A stretch of 45,273 bases of DNA from positions 1 through 45,273 of the forward strand of contig NZ_PNDS01000030.1 of the NCBI RefSeq assembly GCF_005886535.1. Reading direction: 5' to 3'. The notes beneath the pieces are model-generated. The model did no database searches, was not told where the DNA came from, and saw only the letters and a list, made by a program, of their open reading frames with translations. The position numbers and the translations under genes are program-made. Source of the stretch: Pseudoalteromonas sp. S2755. Its GTDB lineage: Bacteria > Pseudomonadota > Gammaproteobacteria > Enterobacterales > Alteromonadaceae. This document shows, in pieces, positions 8,687-19,600 of this stretch; the first letter of the stretch is position 1; each line of letters opens with the position of its first letter.

Positions 8687-9322
8687 CAATAGGTCAGATA
8701 AGTCTTGATAGTTATCGCAAATATGCGCAGCCGATGTTTGCGATAACTGCTCCCTTGTTGCAACACCCATAGTGACACCGATCGCATCAATGCCTGCATT
8801 CTTCGCTAAATCCATATCAATTAGCGTATCGCCTATCATGACAGCCTCTGTAGCTTTCACATTTAATTCAGCCAAAATCTGAAGCAACATGTCGGGATGC
8901 GGTTTAGACTCCGCCTCACATGCAGTCCGTGTCGTAACGAAAACATCATTCAACCCGCTTTCTATCATCAGACGGTCAAGGCCGATTCGGCTTTTTCCTG
9001 TTGCAACCGCAACTTTGACACCACTGCCATGTAATTGCTTTAAAAGCGTTTCAGCGCCTTCAAATAAAGGCGCTGGGGTTTTGTCTTGATACTTATAGAT
9101 ATATTTATAAGCATCAATTAAAGACGCTAATTTGTCTTCATGATTTGGAAAAAGTGTCAATATCGCTTTATCGAGAGACAGGCCGATAATACTTTTTGCC
9201 GCTTGGTTACTTACTGGTGCAATTCCACAAGATTCAGCAGCTTGATGAATAGTATTTACGATTTTTGGCACTGAGTCCATGACAGTACCATCCCAGTCGA
9301 AAATTACACACTTGTAGCGCAT
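8678..9322 (-). CDS. HAD-superfamily phosphatase, phosphoglycolate-phosphatase-like
   Basis: A 214-residue HAD hydrolase. Motif I is DWDGTVMDS with the nucleophile Asp9 and acid Asp11. Motif II is VATGKS at about residue 110, motif III holds the Lys in SKPHPDMLL, and motif IV is GDTLIDMDLAKNAG. A helical cap lies between motifs I and II. It starts one base after rluC, so the two are cotranscribed. Such proteins are often named Gph-like, but the true substrate cannot be read from the sequence. It overlaps maf tail to tail. Confidence 0.88.
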   Translation of the reverse strand: MRYKCVIFDWDGTVMDSVPKIVNTIHQAAESCGIAPVSNQAAKSIIGLSLDKAILTLFPNHEDKLASLIDAYKYIYKYQDKTPAPLFEGAETLLKQLHGSGVKVAVATGKSRIGLDRLMIESGLNDVFVTTRTACEAESKPHPDMLLQILAELNVKATEAVMIGDTLIDMDLAKNAGIDAIGVTMGVATREQLSQTSAAHICDNYQDLSDLLLA

Positions 9323-9323
9323 G

Positions 9324-10274
9324 TTACTTCCTTAGTTTAACTAAGCATGCTTCCAAAGCCCCATCCAATGGCGCCTCTACATGGTGTGTCGTTTCTGTTT
9401 TCGGGTGCATAAATCTGAGTTCTTTGGCATGCAAAAATAGCCTATTTAATCCCACTTCACGCATTTTGGCATCAAACACCTGATCGCCATACTTATCATC
9501 ACACGCAATTGGATGTCCTTTACATTGAGTATGCACTCGGATCTGGTGCGTTCTGCCCGTAACCGGTGATGCCTGCACTAAAGTTGCGGACTCGAAACGC
9601 TCGACAACTCTGAAACGAGTATGAGAAGGCTTGCCTTGCTCGTGATCCACTCGTACCACTCGCTCACCTGACTTTAAGGTATTTTTACGCAGCGGTTCGG
9701 TAACATTTTTATGTTTGGCATCCCATTGCCCTGAAACCAGCGCTAGATAATTTTTCTCCATGGTCTTTTCTCTTAGCTGCTCATGAAGTCCTTTAAGCAC
9801 AGCGCGGCGCTTTGAAATCAACAAACAACCTGATGTGTCGCGGTCCAAACGGTGCACCAACTCCAAGCTTTGTTCTTGTGGGCGTAATGCTCTTAACGCT
9901 TCAATTAAGCCATAACTTAGGCCGCTGCCACCATGTACCGCCATACCGGCTGGCTTATTTATAACTATCAGATACTTATCTTCATAGAGAATGGCATCCT
10001 CTAGGTTTGCGACTTTGTCTAGGTTTTTAGGCACAAACTCGGTTTTCTCCGCGACACGCACAGGTGGGATACGGATTTCATCATTGATTTGTAGTTTATA
10101 TACAGGCTTCACCCGCTTTTTGTTTACGCGCACTTCCCCTTTACGAAGAATTTTATATACGGCGCTTTTTGGCACCCCTTTCAAATGCGTAACTAAAAAG
10201 TTATCGATCCTTTGACCTTCTTGGTCTTCAGTCACGGTAACGAAGCTAACTTGTAATGCGGGTTTCTCTGACAT
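9324..10274 (-). CDS. rluC: 23S rRNA pseudouridine(955/2504/2580) synthase
   Basis: A 316-residue RluA-family enzyme that makes three pseudouridines in 23S rRNA. An S4 RNA-binding domain occupies about residues 18-85 (GQRIDNFL, KILRKGEVRVNKKRV). The catalytic domain carries HRLDRDTSG with catalytic Asp144, the same position as in E. coli RluC. Length and the divergent placement opposite rne match the E. coli order. An adjacent HAD phosphatase gene follows directly. Confidence 0.95.
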   Translation of the reverse strand: MSEKPALQVSFVTVTEDQEGQRIDNFLVTHLKGVPKSAVYKILRKGEVRVNKKRVKPVYKLQINDEIRIPPVRVAEKTEFVPKNLDKVANLEDAILYEDKYLIVINKPAGMAVHGGSGLSYGLIEALRALRPQEQSLELVHRLDRDTSGCLLISKRRAVLKGLHEQLREKTMEKNYLALVSGQWDAKHKNVTEPLRKNTLKSGERVVRVDHEQGKPSHTRFRVVERFESATLVQASPVTGRTHQIRVHTQCKGHPIACDDKYGDQVFDAKMREVGLNRLFLHAKELRFMHPKTETTHHVEAPLDGALEACLVKLRK

Positions 10275-10885
10275 TGCCTAATCACTGATTTGAGTAATAA
10301 TTTAGTTGCTATCTCGACATTATTAGTGGGATAATCAGGCCGCAAATTTTTGCGAGGTGCTTTTTATCGCAAAAACAATGTCGTGATGCACATCTTGGAT
10401 GGCAGATCATACAGATTAGAGCTAATATTTCCAAAGCTTTTATCATACATCTAAGATAAACACGTGCGAACAGTCAGTGCGAAGCGCGTAATATTTCGTT
10501 TAATGACTGGACACGACGAATAAACCAAAAAGCAAGAAATTAAAATTTGTCTGATACGTTTACCACAGTTGCAGTAATACCCGTGCATAGCAGGCCGCAA
10601 CTCGTGAATAATCACAAAGCAATAAAGTCAAAAGATGGTGATAACCAAGCTTGGTAAACCAAGCTCAACTTACCCCGTGCAAGACGACTTTGTGAAACGA
10701 ATAAACGTGCAAAAAGCGAACGATGGATCAGTGATTTTACCCTGATTTAAAGCGGAAACTGTGAATATGTTCCCTTTCCCCCAGTCGTGAGACTGCATCA
10801 TTTAATAGGAACATCCAAGGTGTAACACGCTGTCGCTGGCAAGACGTATCAGGCGCTGTGAATAAATTAAGTAGAGAATTACAAT
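10275..10885 (+). promoter_or_regulatory. Long non-coding leader and promoter region of rne
   Basis: There is no credible gene in these 611 bases between divergent rluC and rne. Several hairpins are visible: arms tttttgcga (10347-10355) and tcgcaaaaa (10367-10375); and cagtca (10471-10476) with tgactg (10504-10509), extended by outer cgtg and cacg. In E. coli rne has a 361-nucleotide structured 5' UTR through which RNase E cleaves and limits its own mRNA. A comparable autoregulatory leader is likely here. The transcription start and any match to the known HP2/HP3 elements were not established. Confidence 0.65.
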
Positions 10886-13800
10886 ATGAAACGTATGCTG
10901 ATCAATGCAACGCAGCAAGAAGAAATGCGCGTGGCACTGGTTGACGGCCAGCGTCTATACGATCTAGATATAGAAAGCCCTGGTCACGAACAGAAAAAAG
11001 CCAATATCTATAAGGGTAAAATTACCCGTATCGAACCATCCCTAGAAGCCGCATTTGTTGATTATGGCGCCGAGCGTCACGGATTCCTTCCTTTAAAAGA
11101 AATCGCTAAAACGTATTTCCCAGATGGCTATACATTCAATGGTCGCCCTAACATCAAAGACGTGATCAAAGAAGGTCAAGAAGTCATCGTTCAGGTTGAT
11201 AAAGAAGAACGTGGTCAAAAAGGCGCGGCACTCACAACGTTTATCAGCGTCGCTGGTAGTTACTTGGTATTAATGCCTAATAACCCAAGGGCTGGCGGTA
11301 TTTCACGTCGTATCGAAGGTGACGAGCGCATTGAGCTAAAAGAAGCATTGAGTCGCTTAAACGTACCTAAAGGTATGGGTCTTATCGTTCGCACCGCGGG
11401 CGTGGGTAAATCTTTCGAAGAACTAGAGTACGACCTTAAGGCGTTACTTGTTCATTGGGACGCAATCCAAAATGCGGCAAATAGCGGTAAAGCACCCTTC
11501 TTAATTCACCAAGAAAGTAACGTGATCTTCCGTGCAATTCGCGATTATTTACGTCGTGATATCGGTGAGATCCTAATTGATAAACCGCGTGTTTTTGAAG
11601 AAGCGAAGGCGCATATCGAGCGTTTCCGTCCAGATTTCATCAATCGTGTTAAGCTTTATCAAAACGATGTGCCGTTATTTACGCATTATCAAATTGAGAG
11701 TCAAATTGAGTCAGCTTTCCAGCGTGAAGTGCGTTTGCCTTCAGGTGGTTCTATCGTTATTGATCCAACAGAAGCACTCACTTCTATCGATATCAACTCG
11801 TCAAAAGCGACGAAAGGTGGTGATATCGAAGAGACTGCACTGAATACTAACCTAGAAGCCGCTGACGAGATTGCACGCCAGTTACGTTTACGTGACTTAG
11901 GTGGATTAATCGTTATCGACTTTATCGATATGACTCCGCCTCGCCATCAACGTGAAGTAGAAAACCGCTTGAAAGAAGCCGTTCGTACTGACCGTGCTCG
12001 CGTGCAAATCGGTAAGATTTCTCGTTTCGGCTTATTAGAAATGTCGCGTCAACGTTTGCGTCCGTCTTTAGGTGAAGCGAGCCAACATACGTGTCCACGC
12101 TGTGACGGCCAAGGCACCATTCGCTCAAACGAATCCATTGCTTTGTCTATCTTGCGTCTAATCGAAGAAGAAGCGATCAAAGATAATACAGCTCAGGTCA
12201 ACGCCCAAGTGCCTGTCGCTGTTGGTGCTTATCTATTAAATGAGAAGCGTCGTTCTGTGCAACGCATCGAAAAGCGCCACGAGTGCCACGTTGTTATCAT
12301 TCCTAACCAACACCTAGAAACACCGCACTATGAAGTGGTTAGATTGCGTAAAGATGAGACAACTGAAGCTGCGAGCTATGAGCAGATCACTGCACCTGAG
12401 CCTGAAGTCGTTGAAATTGCTCGAGCTCAAGCGATTGTGAAAGAGGAGCCTGTGTTAAAAGGTGTCGTTATGCCTGATGCACCGGCGCCTGCGCCAGCCC
12501 CTACTCCAGCTCAAGCAGCAAAACCACAAACGCGCAAGCCACAAGCACAACCTGCTCAAAACGGCACCAGCCTGTTTGCAAAGATTGGTCAATGGTTCAA
12601 GAGCCTATTTGCTAGTGACAGCGATAATCAAGAAGAAAACAAGCCTTCTGAAGAAAAATCATCACGCGATAACAACCGTGATAATCGCCGTCGCAATAAT
12701 AACAATCGTCGTCGTAACAATAACCGCCGTCGTAACGATCAACAAAAAGAAACAACGGTTGAATCGAAAGACGAAAACAACAGTAACGAGCAACGAGGTG
12801 ATAACCGCAAACGCCGTCGTCCAAATAACAGAAAACGCCAAGATCAGGACAAAGCAAACCGTCCAGCAAAGGGATCTGTAAACGAGAACGCCGAAACGGT
12901 TGAGGCTAAAGACGCGCCAGTTAAAGAAGCGACAGTAAAACCACGCCGACAAAGACGTAACCTTCGCAAGAAGGTACGTGTGGAAGAAACCAATGCGCAG
13001 GATACTAACACCTCAGAGCAAGCTAGCACTGAAGAAGTGAAAGTAGAAGCAAAGCCGCTTGAACAACCAGCGAAAACGGCATCTGAGTCTAAAGCTGAAC
13101 AAAAGCCAAGGCAAAGAAAAGCGAAACCTGTCGCTGACAAATCAGAACAAGAGTCTGCAACTAACGAACAAGTAGTATCACGTTCTGAACAAGCTGACGT
13201 AAACGCTCAAACAAAGCAGCAAGAAACTGCTAACACTGAGCGCCACGAACAAAACGATGTTACCGAGGTGGTATCTGCTGAACTTTCAGAATCGCAAATC
13301 GATGACGAAAATAAAGAAGGCCGCACTCGCTCTAGACGTTCTCCGCGTCATCTGAGAGCAGCAGGTCAACGTCGCCGTCGTCAGGATACGCCCGAAAAAG
13401 GTCAAGCTGCTGCATTTGTACCCGTAGCAGATCAAGCCGCTGCAGAATACGAAGCTGAGCTCAAAGCGAAATCTTCTGACAGTGAAACTCAAGCGGAAGT
13501 GCAGCAAGAAGCAAGTACAGTTGAGACTCAATTGTCACCTGAAACGGTAACAGCAGACAATGCACCAGCAGCAGAAGCGACAGTTTCTGAGACACAAACT
13601 GATGCAGAGCAGCATGTCGAAACTACGCCAGCCGAAGTACATGCTGACGAAAATGCAGCGCAACAAGTGGAGCCTGCAAACGAAGTCGAGGCAACCACTG
13701 CTGAAGCGCCATTGCAACAAACTGCACAGCCTGAAACATCCGCAATTGCTGACGAAGTAGTCGCAGAAGAAGTAGAAGCTACACAGCCAAAAGAAGCAAA

Positions 13801-14275
13801 AGAGGTCAACGCTGAGCCAATCGCTGACACAGTGGATACTGAGCAAGCTGAAATGACAGAGGAGAAGGTTGAAGCTGAGACTGAAACTGCAGTTGTAGAA
13901 GAAACTCAGGCTTCTGACACTGAGGCAACTGCAGAAGTTCAAGAGCCAGCAACAGAAGCGGTTGTGGAAACAACAGTCGCTGAAGCAGCTACTGAATCTT
14001 CAGCTGAAGAGACACCAGCCGCTGACGCTATTGAAGCACCTACTCAACAGATAGTAAACGGTAATTCAGTACAAAGCCGTGTACGCTTCAACCAAACGGC
14101 TGCCGCGCCAATGACAAAAGCACAAAGCGTGATTGAGGATGTCGTGGGGGAAACACCATCAGCAATGCCACAAGAACAGCGTCAGGCTGTAACAAATAGT
14201 GGCTTGGGTGTTGGTTCTAAGTCACCAACTGGTAGAGCGAGCGCCAAGATGGCCTCTCCTGCTCAGGTTGACTAA
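10886..14275 (+). CDS. rne: Ribonuclease E
   Basis: A 1129-residue endoribonuclease that drives mRNA decay and rRNA and tRNA processing and scaffolds the degradosome at the inner membrane. The catalytic half (about 1-500) is almost E. coli-like. It has an S1 domain at about 35-120, metal-binding Asp302 and Asp345 and the zinc-link CPRC at 403-406, each one residue short of E. coli numbering. The C-terminal half is low complexity. An amphipathic membrane-targeting segment [14 protein letters not shown] lies at about 562-575. An Arg/Asn-rich RNA-binding stretch covers about 597-665, with further basic patches at about 690-705 and 815-835. A long Ala/Glu/Thr-rich acidic tail runs to about 1060. 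The last 40 residues are again mixed and may hold a partner-binding site. It ends in an intrinsic terminator. Confidence 0.97.
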   Translation: MKRMLINATQQEEMRVALVDGQRLYDLDIESPGHEQKKANIYKGKITRIEPSLEAAFVDYGAERHGFLPLKEIAKTYFPDGYTFNGRPNIKDVIKEGQEVIVQVDKEERGQKGAALTTFISVAGSYLVLMPNNPRAGGISRRIEGDERIELKEALSRLNVPKGMGLIVRTAGVGKSFEELEYDLKALLVHWDAIQNAANSGKAPFLIHQESNVIFRAIRDYLRRDIGEILIDKPRVFEEAKAHIERFRPDFINRVKLYQNDVPLFTHYQIESQIESAFQREVRLPSGGSIVIDPTEALTSIDINSSKATKGGDIEETALNTNLEAADEIARQLRLRDLGGLIVIDFIDMTPPRHQREVENRLKEAVRTDRARVQIGKISRFGLLEMSRQRLRPSLGEASQHTCPRCDGQGTIRSNESIALSILRLIEEEAIKDNTAQVNAQVPVAVGAYLLNEKRRSVQRIEKRHECHVVIIPNQHLETPHYEVVRLRKDETTEAASYEQITAPEPEVVEIARAQAIVKEEPVLKGVVMPDAPAPAPAPTPAQAAKPQTRKPQAQPAQNGTSLFAKIGQWFKSLFASDSDNQEENKPSEEKSSRDNNRDNRRRNNNNRRRNNNRRRNDQQKETTVESKDENNSNEQRGDNRKRRRPNNRKRQDQDKANRPAKGSVNENAETVEAKDAPVKEATVKPRRQRRNLRKKVRVEETNAQDTNTSEQASTEEVKVEAKPLEQPAKTASESKAEQKPRQRKAKPVADKSEQESATNEQVVSRSEQADVNAQTKQQETANTERHEQNDVTEVVSAELSESQIDDENKEGRTRSRRSPRHLRAAGQRRRRQDTPEKGQAAAFVPVADQAAAEYEAELKAKSSDSETQAEVQQEASTVETQLSPETVTADNAPAAEATVSETQTDAEQHVETTPAEVHADENAAQQVEPANEVEATTAEAPLQQTAQPETSAIADEVVAEEVEATQPKEAKEVNAEPIADTVDTEQAEMTEEKVEAETETAVVEETQASDTEATAEVQEPATEAVVETTVAEAATESSAEETPAADAIEAPTQQIVNGNSVQSRVRFNQTAAAPMTKAQSVIEDVVGETPSAMPQEQRQAVTNSGLGVGSKSPTGRASAKMASPAQVD

Positions 14276-14285
14276 GCAGTAATTG

Positions 14286-14316
14286 AAAAGCCAGTCTTTT
14301 TAGACTGGCTTTTTTG
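14286..14316 (+). terminator. Rho-independent terminator of rne
   Basis: The arms agccagtct and agactggct form a 9-bp stem with a short T-rich loop, followed by six T residues. It begins about 10 bases after the rne stop codon. Confidence 0.92.
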
Positions 14317-14423
14317 TGTCCGAATTTTACTGAGCAGACAAATGGTAATACCAGTCCTTCGTAGCACTCCGTGCTATTTATCAGTAGAATGCCGTCAATT
14401 CTTTGATCGTTAAAGTCAAAAGT

Positions 14424-16082
14424 ATGATCACACTTAAGAGATTTAAAAACGCCTCTTTAAAAGGTGACCTATTCGGTGGTGTAACCACTGCAATTATTTC
14501 TTTACCACTCGCACTCGCTTTTGGAGTTGCCTCTGGCGCTGGCGCAGAAGCTGGGATGTGGGGCGCAATTTTAGTTGGCTTATTTGCCGCGCTGTTCGGT
14601 GGTTCGACCTCCCTCATTTCTGAACCAACCGGCCCAATGACTGTTATCATGACAGCAGTACTCACCGCCATGATGAGCAAGTACCCCGAAAATGGTCTTG
14701 CGATGGGCTTTACTGTTGTCATGATGGCAGGTGCTTTTCAGGTTTTACTTGGTACGCTCAAGTTAGGTAAATATGTTACCTTGATGCCTTACAGCGTCAT
14801 CTCCGGATTTATGTCTGGCATTGGTGTTATCCTCATTATTCTGCAGCTCGCTCCTTTACTTGGACATCAAGCGCCTGCAGGTGGTGTTGTTGGCACTTTG
14901 TCTAACTTGCCTAGCCTGCTGATGGACTTACACTTTTCTGAGTTGTTCCTCGGAGCGATCACACTTGCAATATTATTTAAAATGCCAAGTAAATGGCGTC
15001 AATACGTCCCCGCTCAGCTGGTCGCACTCGTCGCCGTTACACTGCTTTCAATCATTATCTTTGATACAGATAGTATTCGCCGCATTGGAGAAATTCCAAG
15101 TGGCCTGCCAAGTATTGTGTTTCCAGTATTATCACCGGAGCTATTCGTTGAAATGCTAATCGACGCACTGGTACTGGGCACTTTGGGTTGTATAGATACG
15201 TTGCTAACAGCAGTAATAGCCGACAGTTTAACGCGAACCGAACATGATTCTGATAAAGAACTTAGAGGCCAAGGTATTGCCAATATGATAGCTGGCCTTT
15301 TTGGTGCATTGCCAGGTGCTGGCGCAACGATGGGAACTGTGGTCAATATTCAAGTGGGCGCTCGCTCGCCAATCGCTGGCATATTCAGGGCACTAATTTT
15401 AATGGCCGTGGTCTTTATCGCGGGCAGCCTGACCGAGCCAATCCCAATGGCGGTGCTTGCTGGTATTGCTGTGTATGTTGGTTTTAATATTCTGGATTGG
15501 AGTTTTATCCAGCGTGCTCATAAGCTTAGTGTCAGTCAAATGGCGATTATGTATGGCGTAATGCTCCTTACCGTTTTTGTTGACCTGATTGTTGCCGTGG
15601 GCCTTGGCGTATTTATCTCTAATGTAATGATCATAGAGAGATTAAGCCGAGTGCAAGCCAATCACGTAAAAGCAATTAGTGACAGTGATAGCGATGAAGA
15701 TGTGCCTCTTACGAAAAAAGAAAGCGAGCTGTTAGATAAAGCCAACGGTAAATTATTATTCTTTTATCTTTCCGGTCCAATGATTTTTAGCGTCTCAAAA
15801 GCAATCGCAAGACAACACCGCAAGATTAGTGAATACAAAGCCATGGTATTAGATCTAAGCGACGTAGCTATGATTGATGTCACCGTAGGCTTGGCCATTG
15901 AAAATGCAATTACAGATGCACTCGATGCTGACTGTAGTGTATTTATCTACTCACCGAATTTGGAAACCACCGACAAACTGAAGCGCTTAAACATTCATGA
16001 CCGTCTAGGCGACCGCGCATTTTGTGATAGTCGTGAAATAGCACTCAGTCAAGCCATTGATACTATGGCTAAAACTTATTAA
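14424..16082 (+). CDS. BicA-like SulP/SLC26 bicarbonate transporter
   Basis: A 552-residue SulP transporter with about 12-14 membrane segments (residues 15-400) and a cytoplasmic STAS domain (about 430-552). By recollection of the family it resembles cyanobacterial BicA very closely: ALAFGVASGAGAEAG, SLISEPTGPMTV, GFMSGIGVILIILQLAP, LGCIDTLLTAV and ADSLTRTEH. These are the anion-site and sodium-site regions of BicA. Sodium-dependent bicarbonate uptake is therefore likelier than sulfate transport, though not proven. I use ATG 14424; an in-frame TTG at 14403 would add seven residues, and neither start has a strong RBS. It stands alone after rne and converges on the LysR gene. Confidence 0.9.
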   Translation: MITLKRFKNASLKGDLFGGVTTAIISLPLALAFGVASGAGAEAGMWGAILVGLFAALFGGSTSLISEPTGPMTVIMTAVLTAMMSKYPENGLAMGFTVVMMAGAFQVLLGTLKLGKYVTLMPYSVISGFMSGIGVILIILQLAPLLGHQAPAGGVVGTLSNLPSLLMDLHFSELFLGAITLAILFKMPSKWRQYVPAQLVALVAVTLLSIIIFDTDSIRRIGEIPSGLPSIVFPVLSPELFVEMLIDALVLGTLGCIDTLLTAVIADSLTRTEHDSDKELRGQGIANMIAGLFGALPGAGATMGTVVNIQVGARSPIAGIFRALILMAVVFIAGSLTEPIPMAVLAGIAVYVGFNILDWSFIQRAHKLSVSQMAIMYGVMLLTVFVDLIVAVGLGVFISNVMIIERLSRVQANHVKAISDSDSDEDVPLTKKESELLDKANGKLLFFYLSGPMIFSVSKAIARQHRKISEYKAMVLDLSDVAMIDVTVGLAIENAITDALDADCSVFIYSPNLETTDKLKRLNIHDRLGDRAFCDSREIALSQAIDTMAKTY

Positions 16083-16944
16083 AGTGCGCACTCAAGTGAT
16101 CCAGTAATAACCGTAAGCTGGTGGCGACAAATTGTCTGGGTGGATACAGCGCCCAGACGCCCTCTTCTTCAGGTCTAAAGCTGGTTAGTACCTCTGTTAA
16201 CTCACCTCTCTCTAGCGCCTCTTGCACATAATAGTGTGGTAACTGTACCAAACCTAAGCCTTGCTTTGCTGCTTTCAAAAGCCCCCAACCACTGTTGCAA
16301 CGCAGTGGCCCCGCCACTCTAATTTGCCGCGCTTTACCATGCTCAACAAAGCGCCATTCGCTGCTATTACCAATCAAACATTTATGATTGCTAAGCTCAG
16401 CGAGCGTATGTGGTTGGCCAAATTGATTTAAATAGATATTCGCGCCACACACCATGGTTTTACGTGTGGTTAGCCGTTTAGCGCGCAGTGATGAATCCTG
16501 TAACTTACCGAGGCGAATGGCCAAGTCAAAGCCCTTATCGAGCAAGTCGACTTGGTTGTTCGTCAAATGCATTTCAACTTCTACTTTTGGATACAAACGC
16601 ATAAAGTCAACCACGGCAGGCATGACATAAGATTCGCCATACATCACCGGTGCGGTAAGCTTAAGTTTACCTGTTGGCTGTCTATCACGTTGACGAATCG
16701 CAGCAGTGGCGTCATCTAATCCATGCTGCAAATGCTTTGCGTGAGATAAAAATACTTCTCCTTCCTGAGTCAGCGCTAATTTTCGGGTGGTGCGCGTCAA
16801 AAGTTGTATGTTGAGCCGCTCCTCTAACATTTTCACTCGGCGACTAATTTGTGCAACCGAAGTATTTAACTGAGTTGCAGCCCCGCTAAATGAGCCATTA
16901 CTCGCGACCGCAACAAACTCATCAATGCCAATCCATCTATCCAT
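16069..16944 (-). CDS. LysR-family transcriptional regulator
   Basis: A 291-residue LysR protein. A winged-helix DNA-binding domain covers about residues 1-60 (FVAVASNGSFSGAATQLNTS is the recognition region), followed by a linker helix and a two-lobed effector-binding domain. The ATG at 16944 (MDRWIGIDEF) gives the usual N terminus; an earlier ATG at 16989 would add 15 atypical residues. The last 14 bases overlap the end of the SulP gene. It is divergent from the formaldehyde dehydrogenase gene frmA, with a 95-base gap, the classical LysR arrangement for controlling a neighbour. The inducer is unknown; formaldehyde or its glutathione adduct is a reasonable guess. Confidence 0.92.
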   Translation of the reverse strand: MDRWIGIDEFVAVASNGSFSGAATQLNTSVAQISRRVKMLEERLNIQLLTRTTRKLALTQEGEVFLSHAKHLQHGLDDATAAIRQRDRQPTGKLKLTAPVMYGESYVMPAVVDFMRLYPKVEVEMHLTNNQVDLLDKGFDLAIRLGKLQDSSLRAKRLTTRKTMVCGANIYLNQFGQPHTLAELSNHKCLIGNSSEWRFVEHGKARQIRVAGPLRCNSGWGLLKAAKQGLGLVQLPHYYVQEALERGELTEVLTSFRPEEEGVWALYPPRQFVATSLRLLLDHLSAHFNKF

Positions 16945-16981
16945 TATTACATGTACGTAAAAGTCTTTATAATTTTTATAG

Positions 16982-16999
16982 ATTATCAAAAATCATAAT
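16982..16999. promoter_or_regulatory. Candidate LysR operator between lysR-type gene and frmA
   Basis: The arms attat and ataat are separated by eight bases and contain the T-N11-A pattern of LysR boxes. The site lies centrally in the divergent promoter region, about 40 bases before the frmA start codon. It is short and AT-rich, so chance is possible. Confidence 0.45.
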
Positions 17000-17003
17000 G
17001 TAG

Positions 17004-18161
<1,158 letters not shown>

Positions 18162-18217
18162 TACCCGTTCAAGGACGCACAGGTTGCGTCCTATTTCACT
18201 TAATTAAGGAGCACTTG

Positions 18218-19060
18218 ATGGAACTGATTTCCAGCAACAAAGTATCCGGCGGTTGGCATAAGCGCTACAAACATACCAGCCAGTCGACGCAGTGTGAAAT
18301 GACCTTCGCCATTTTTTTACCTGAAATCGTCAATGGAGGACAACAAGTCCCGGTTCTATATTGGCTCTCAGGCTTAACTTGCAGCGATGAAAACTTCATG
18401 CAAAAAGCAGGCGCGTTTAAAAAAGCCAACGAGCTTGGCATCGCTATTGTCGCACCAGATACAAGCCCGCGCGGAGAAGGCGTTGCAGATGACGAAAATG
18501 GTGCTTATGACTTTGGTCTAGGTGCAGGGTTTTACGTCAATGCGACACAGGCGCCATATAGTCAACATTATCAAATGTATGACTACGTGACTGAAGAGCT
18601 GCCTCAGTTAATCGAAGCGCACTTCCCAGTTAGCCCGCAAAAAGCCATTAGTGGCCACTCCATGGGTGGTCATGGTGCATTAATTATTGGGCTTAGAAAC
18701 CCTGACGCCTATACGAGTATCTCAGCATTTAGCCCAATCGTTAACCCAAGTAACTGCCCCTGGGGTCAAAAAGCGCTAACAGGATATTTAGGTGACGACA
18801 AACAGCGCTGGCAACAATATGACGCGACCGAACTCTTGTCGCACTATGTTGGACCAACAAAACGCCCGATACTCATTGAGCAAGGTTCAAGTGACCAGTT
18901 TTTAGACGAGCAGCTAAAACCTTGGTTATTCGAACAAGCTGCAGAAAAAGCAAACTACCCTATCACGCTAAACATGCATGAAGGTTACGATCATAGCTAT
19001 TTCTTTATCTCGAGCTTTATTGAACATCACCTTGAGTTTCATGCTAAATATCTGAGATAA
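18218..19060 (+). CDS. frmB: S-formylglutathione hydrolase
   Basis: A 280-residue serine esterase that releases formate and glutathione, completing formaldehyde oxidation. The nucleophile is Ser148 in GHSMGGHGAL. The acid Asp is probably in GSSDQFLDEQ, and the His is in GYDHSYFF. The YWLSGLTCSDENF oxyanion-region motif is at about 48-60. I use ATG 18218, with AAGGA seven bases upstream; a TTG one codon earlier is less likely. Length matches FrmB/FghA (278-280). It is cotranscribed with frmA. Confidence 0.95.
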   Translation: MELISSNKVSGGWHKRYKHTSQSTQCEMTFAIFLPEIVNGGQQVPVLYWLSGLTCSDENFMQKAGAFKKANELGIAIVAPDTSPRGEGVADDENGAYDFGLGAGFYVNATQAPYSQHYQMYDYVTEELPQLIEAHFPVSPQKAISGHSMGGHGALIIGLRNPDAYTSISAFSPIVNPSNCPWGQKALTGYLGDDKQRWQQYDATELLSHYVGPTKRPILIEQGSSDQFLDEQLKPWLFEQAAEKANYPITLNMHEGYDHSYFFISSFIEHHLEFHAKYLR

Positions 19061-19108
19061 ACCTGAATACTGTTTGCGCATTTGAGCACTAAGCTAAAAG
19101 TAAAAGAT

Positions 19109-19399
19109 CCACCTTCTAAAGAAGGTGGCTTTGCATTAGCCCCCTAGAAGGGGGCGTTGTTTACTGAAGTGTTAACTGCGCCTGCTCTTGCACCTCTTCC
19201 TTTTCTTGGTGCCTGACATACCGCCTTATTATTTCTTCATTTATCCCTACAGTATCTACGAAGTACCCTCTCTGCCAAAAATGGTTTCCCATAACTTGTT
19301 TTTCCTTATATGACTTCGCTAAAAATCAAGTAAGGAATTAACATGAGTATTTTTTCAGGCAAAGCCTAAATGATGATAACCACCTACTGAAGTAGGTGG
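19109..19399 (-). mobile_element. Internally deleted IS200/IS605-family element
   Basis: Both ends carry perfect 8-bp hairpins of similar sequence: ccaccttc-taaa-gaaggtgg (19109-19128) and ccacctac-tgaa-gtaggtgg (19380-19399). A second stem gccccc-tagaa-gggggc is at 19139-19155. Such subterminal hairpins are what single-strand TnpA transposases of this family bind. Between them is only the C-terminal part of a tnpA gene. The element is thus about 0.3 kb instead of about 0.7 kb or more, and could move only if an intact TnpA were supplied elsewhere. The exact ends were not defined. Confidence 0.8.
19161..19324 (-). pseudogene. Truncated IS200-type transposase tnpA (C-terminal fragment)
   Basis: Reading the minus strand gives about 54 codons ending NHFWQRGYFVDTVGINEEII, then RRYVRHQEKEE and a Gln-rich tail to a TAA stop. 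This is the characteristic C terminus of Y1 transposases, including the helix with the catalytic tyrosine (RRYVRHQ). The N-terminal HUH metal-binding part is absent and an in-frame stop lies just upstream, so no active enzyme is made. Confidence 0.85.
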
Positions 19400-19414
19400 T
19401 TTAGGGCCGAAAAT

Positions 19415-19441
19415 AAAAAAGGCGTACTCCCTGTACGCCTT
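19415..19441 (-). terminator. Intrinsic terminator reading leftwards
   Basis: The arms aaggcgtac and gtacgcctt with a 5-base loop are followed, on the minus strand, by a T run (complement of aaaaaa at 19415-19420). It is oriented to end transcripts coming from the FabY-like gene about 350 bases upstream. Confidence 0.8.
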
Positions 19442-19458
19442 GCTTGCTTAACATTAGT

Positions 19459-19600
19459 GCCTATTTATCTTTCAAGTTTGTTTTTGCAGCAGTTTGATTA
19501 CCATTTATACTAGGCAGAGCCTGCGTAGCATAGTTGTTCTATGTGAGTCAGGCGATAAAGACTTTGTGCTCCTGCAAAGTCACTTTACCCCACATCCTTG
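19459..19600 (+). repeat. Structured repeat family B, left copy
   Basis: This 142-base unit recurs in inverted orientation at 22835-22976 with 11 differences and no gaps. It can form several hairpins: gcctg/caggc (19519-19523 and 19549-19553) enclosing catag/ctatg, and actttg/caaagt (19561-19566 and 19575-19580). A third, ccccaca/tgtgggg near 19589-19605, extends past the shared part and is complete only in this copy. Confidence 0.88.

Noticed and set aside
12612..13942. Several 80-140 codon open frames antisense or out of frame inside the 3' half of rne
   Set aside because: They arise from the low-complexity Ala/Glu/Arg coding of the RNase E tail; the predicted proteins are Ser/Cys/Phe-rich with no recognisable domain or RBS.
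14341..14400. A short ataccag segment after rne that recalls repeat A
   Set aside because: Similarity is limited to about ten bases and does not continue into the repeat.
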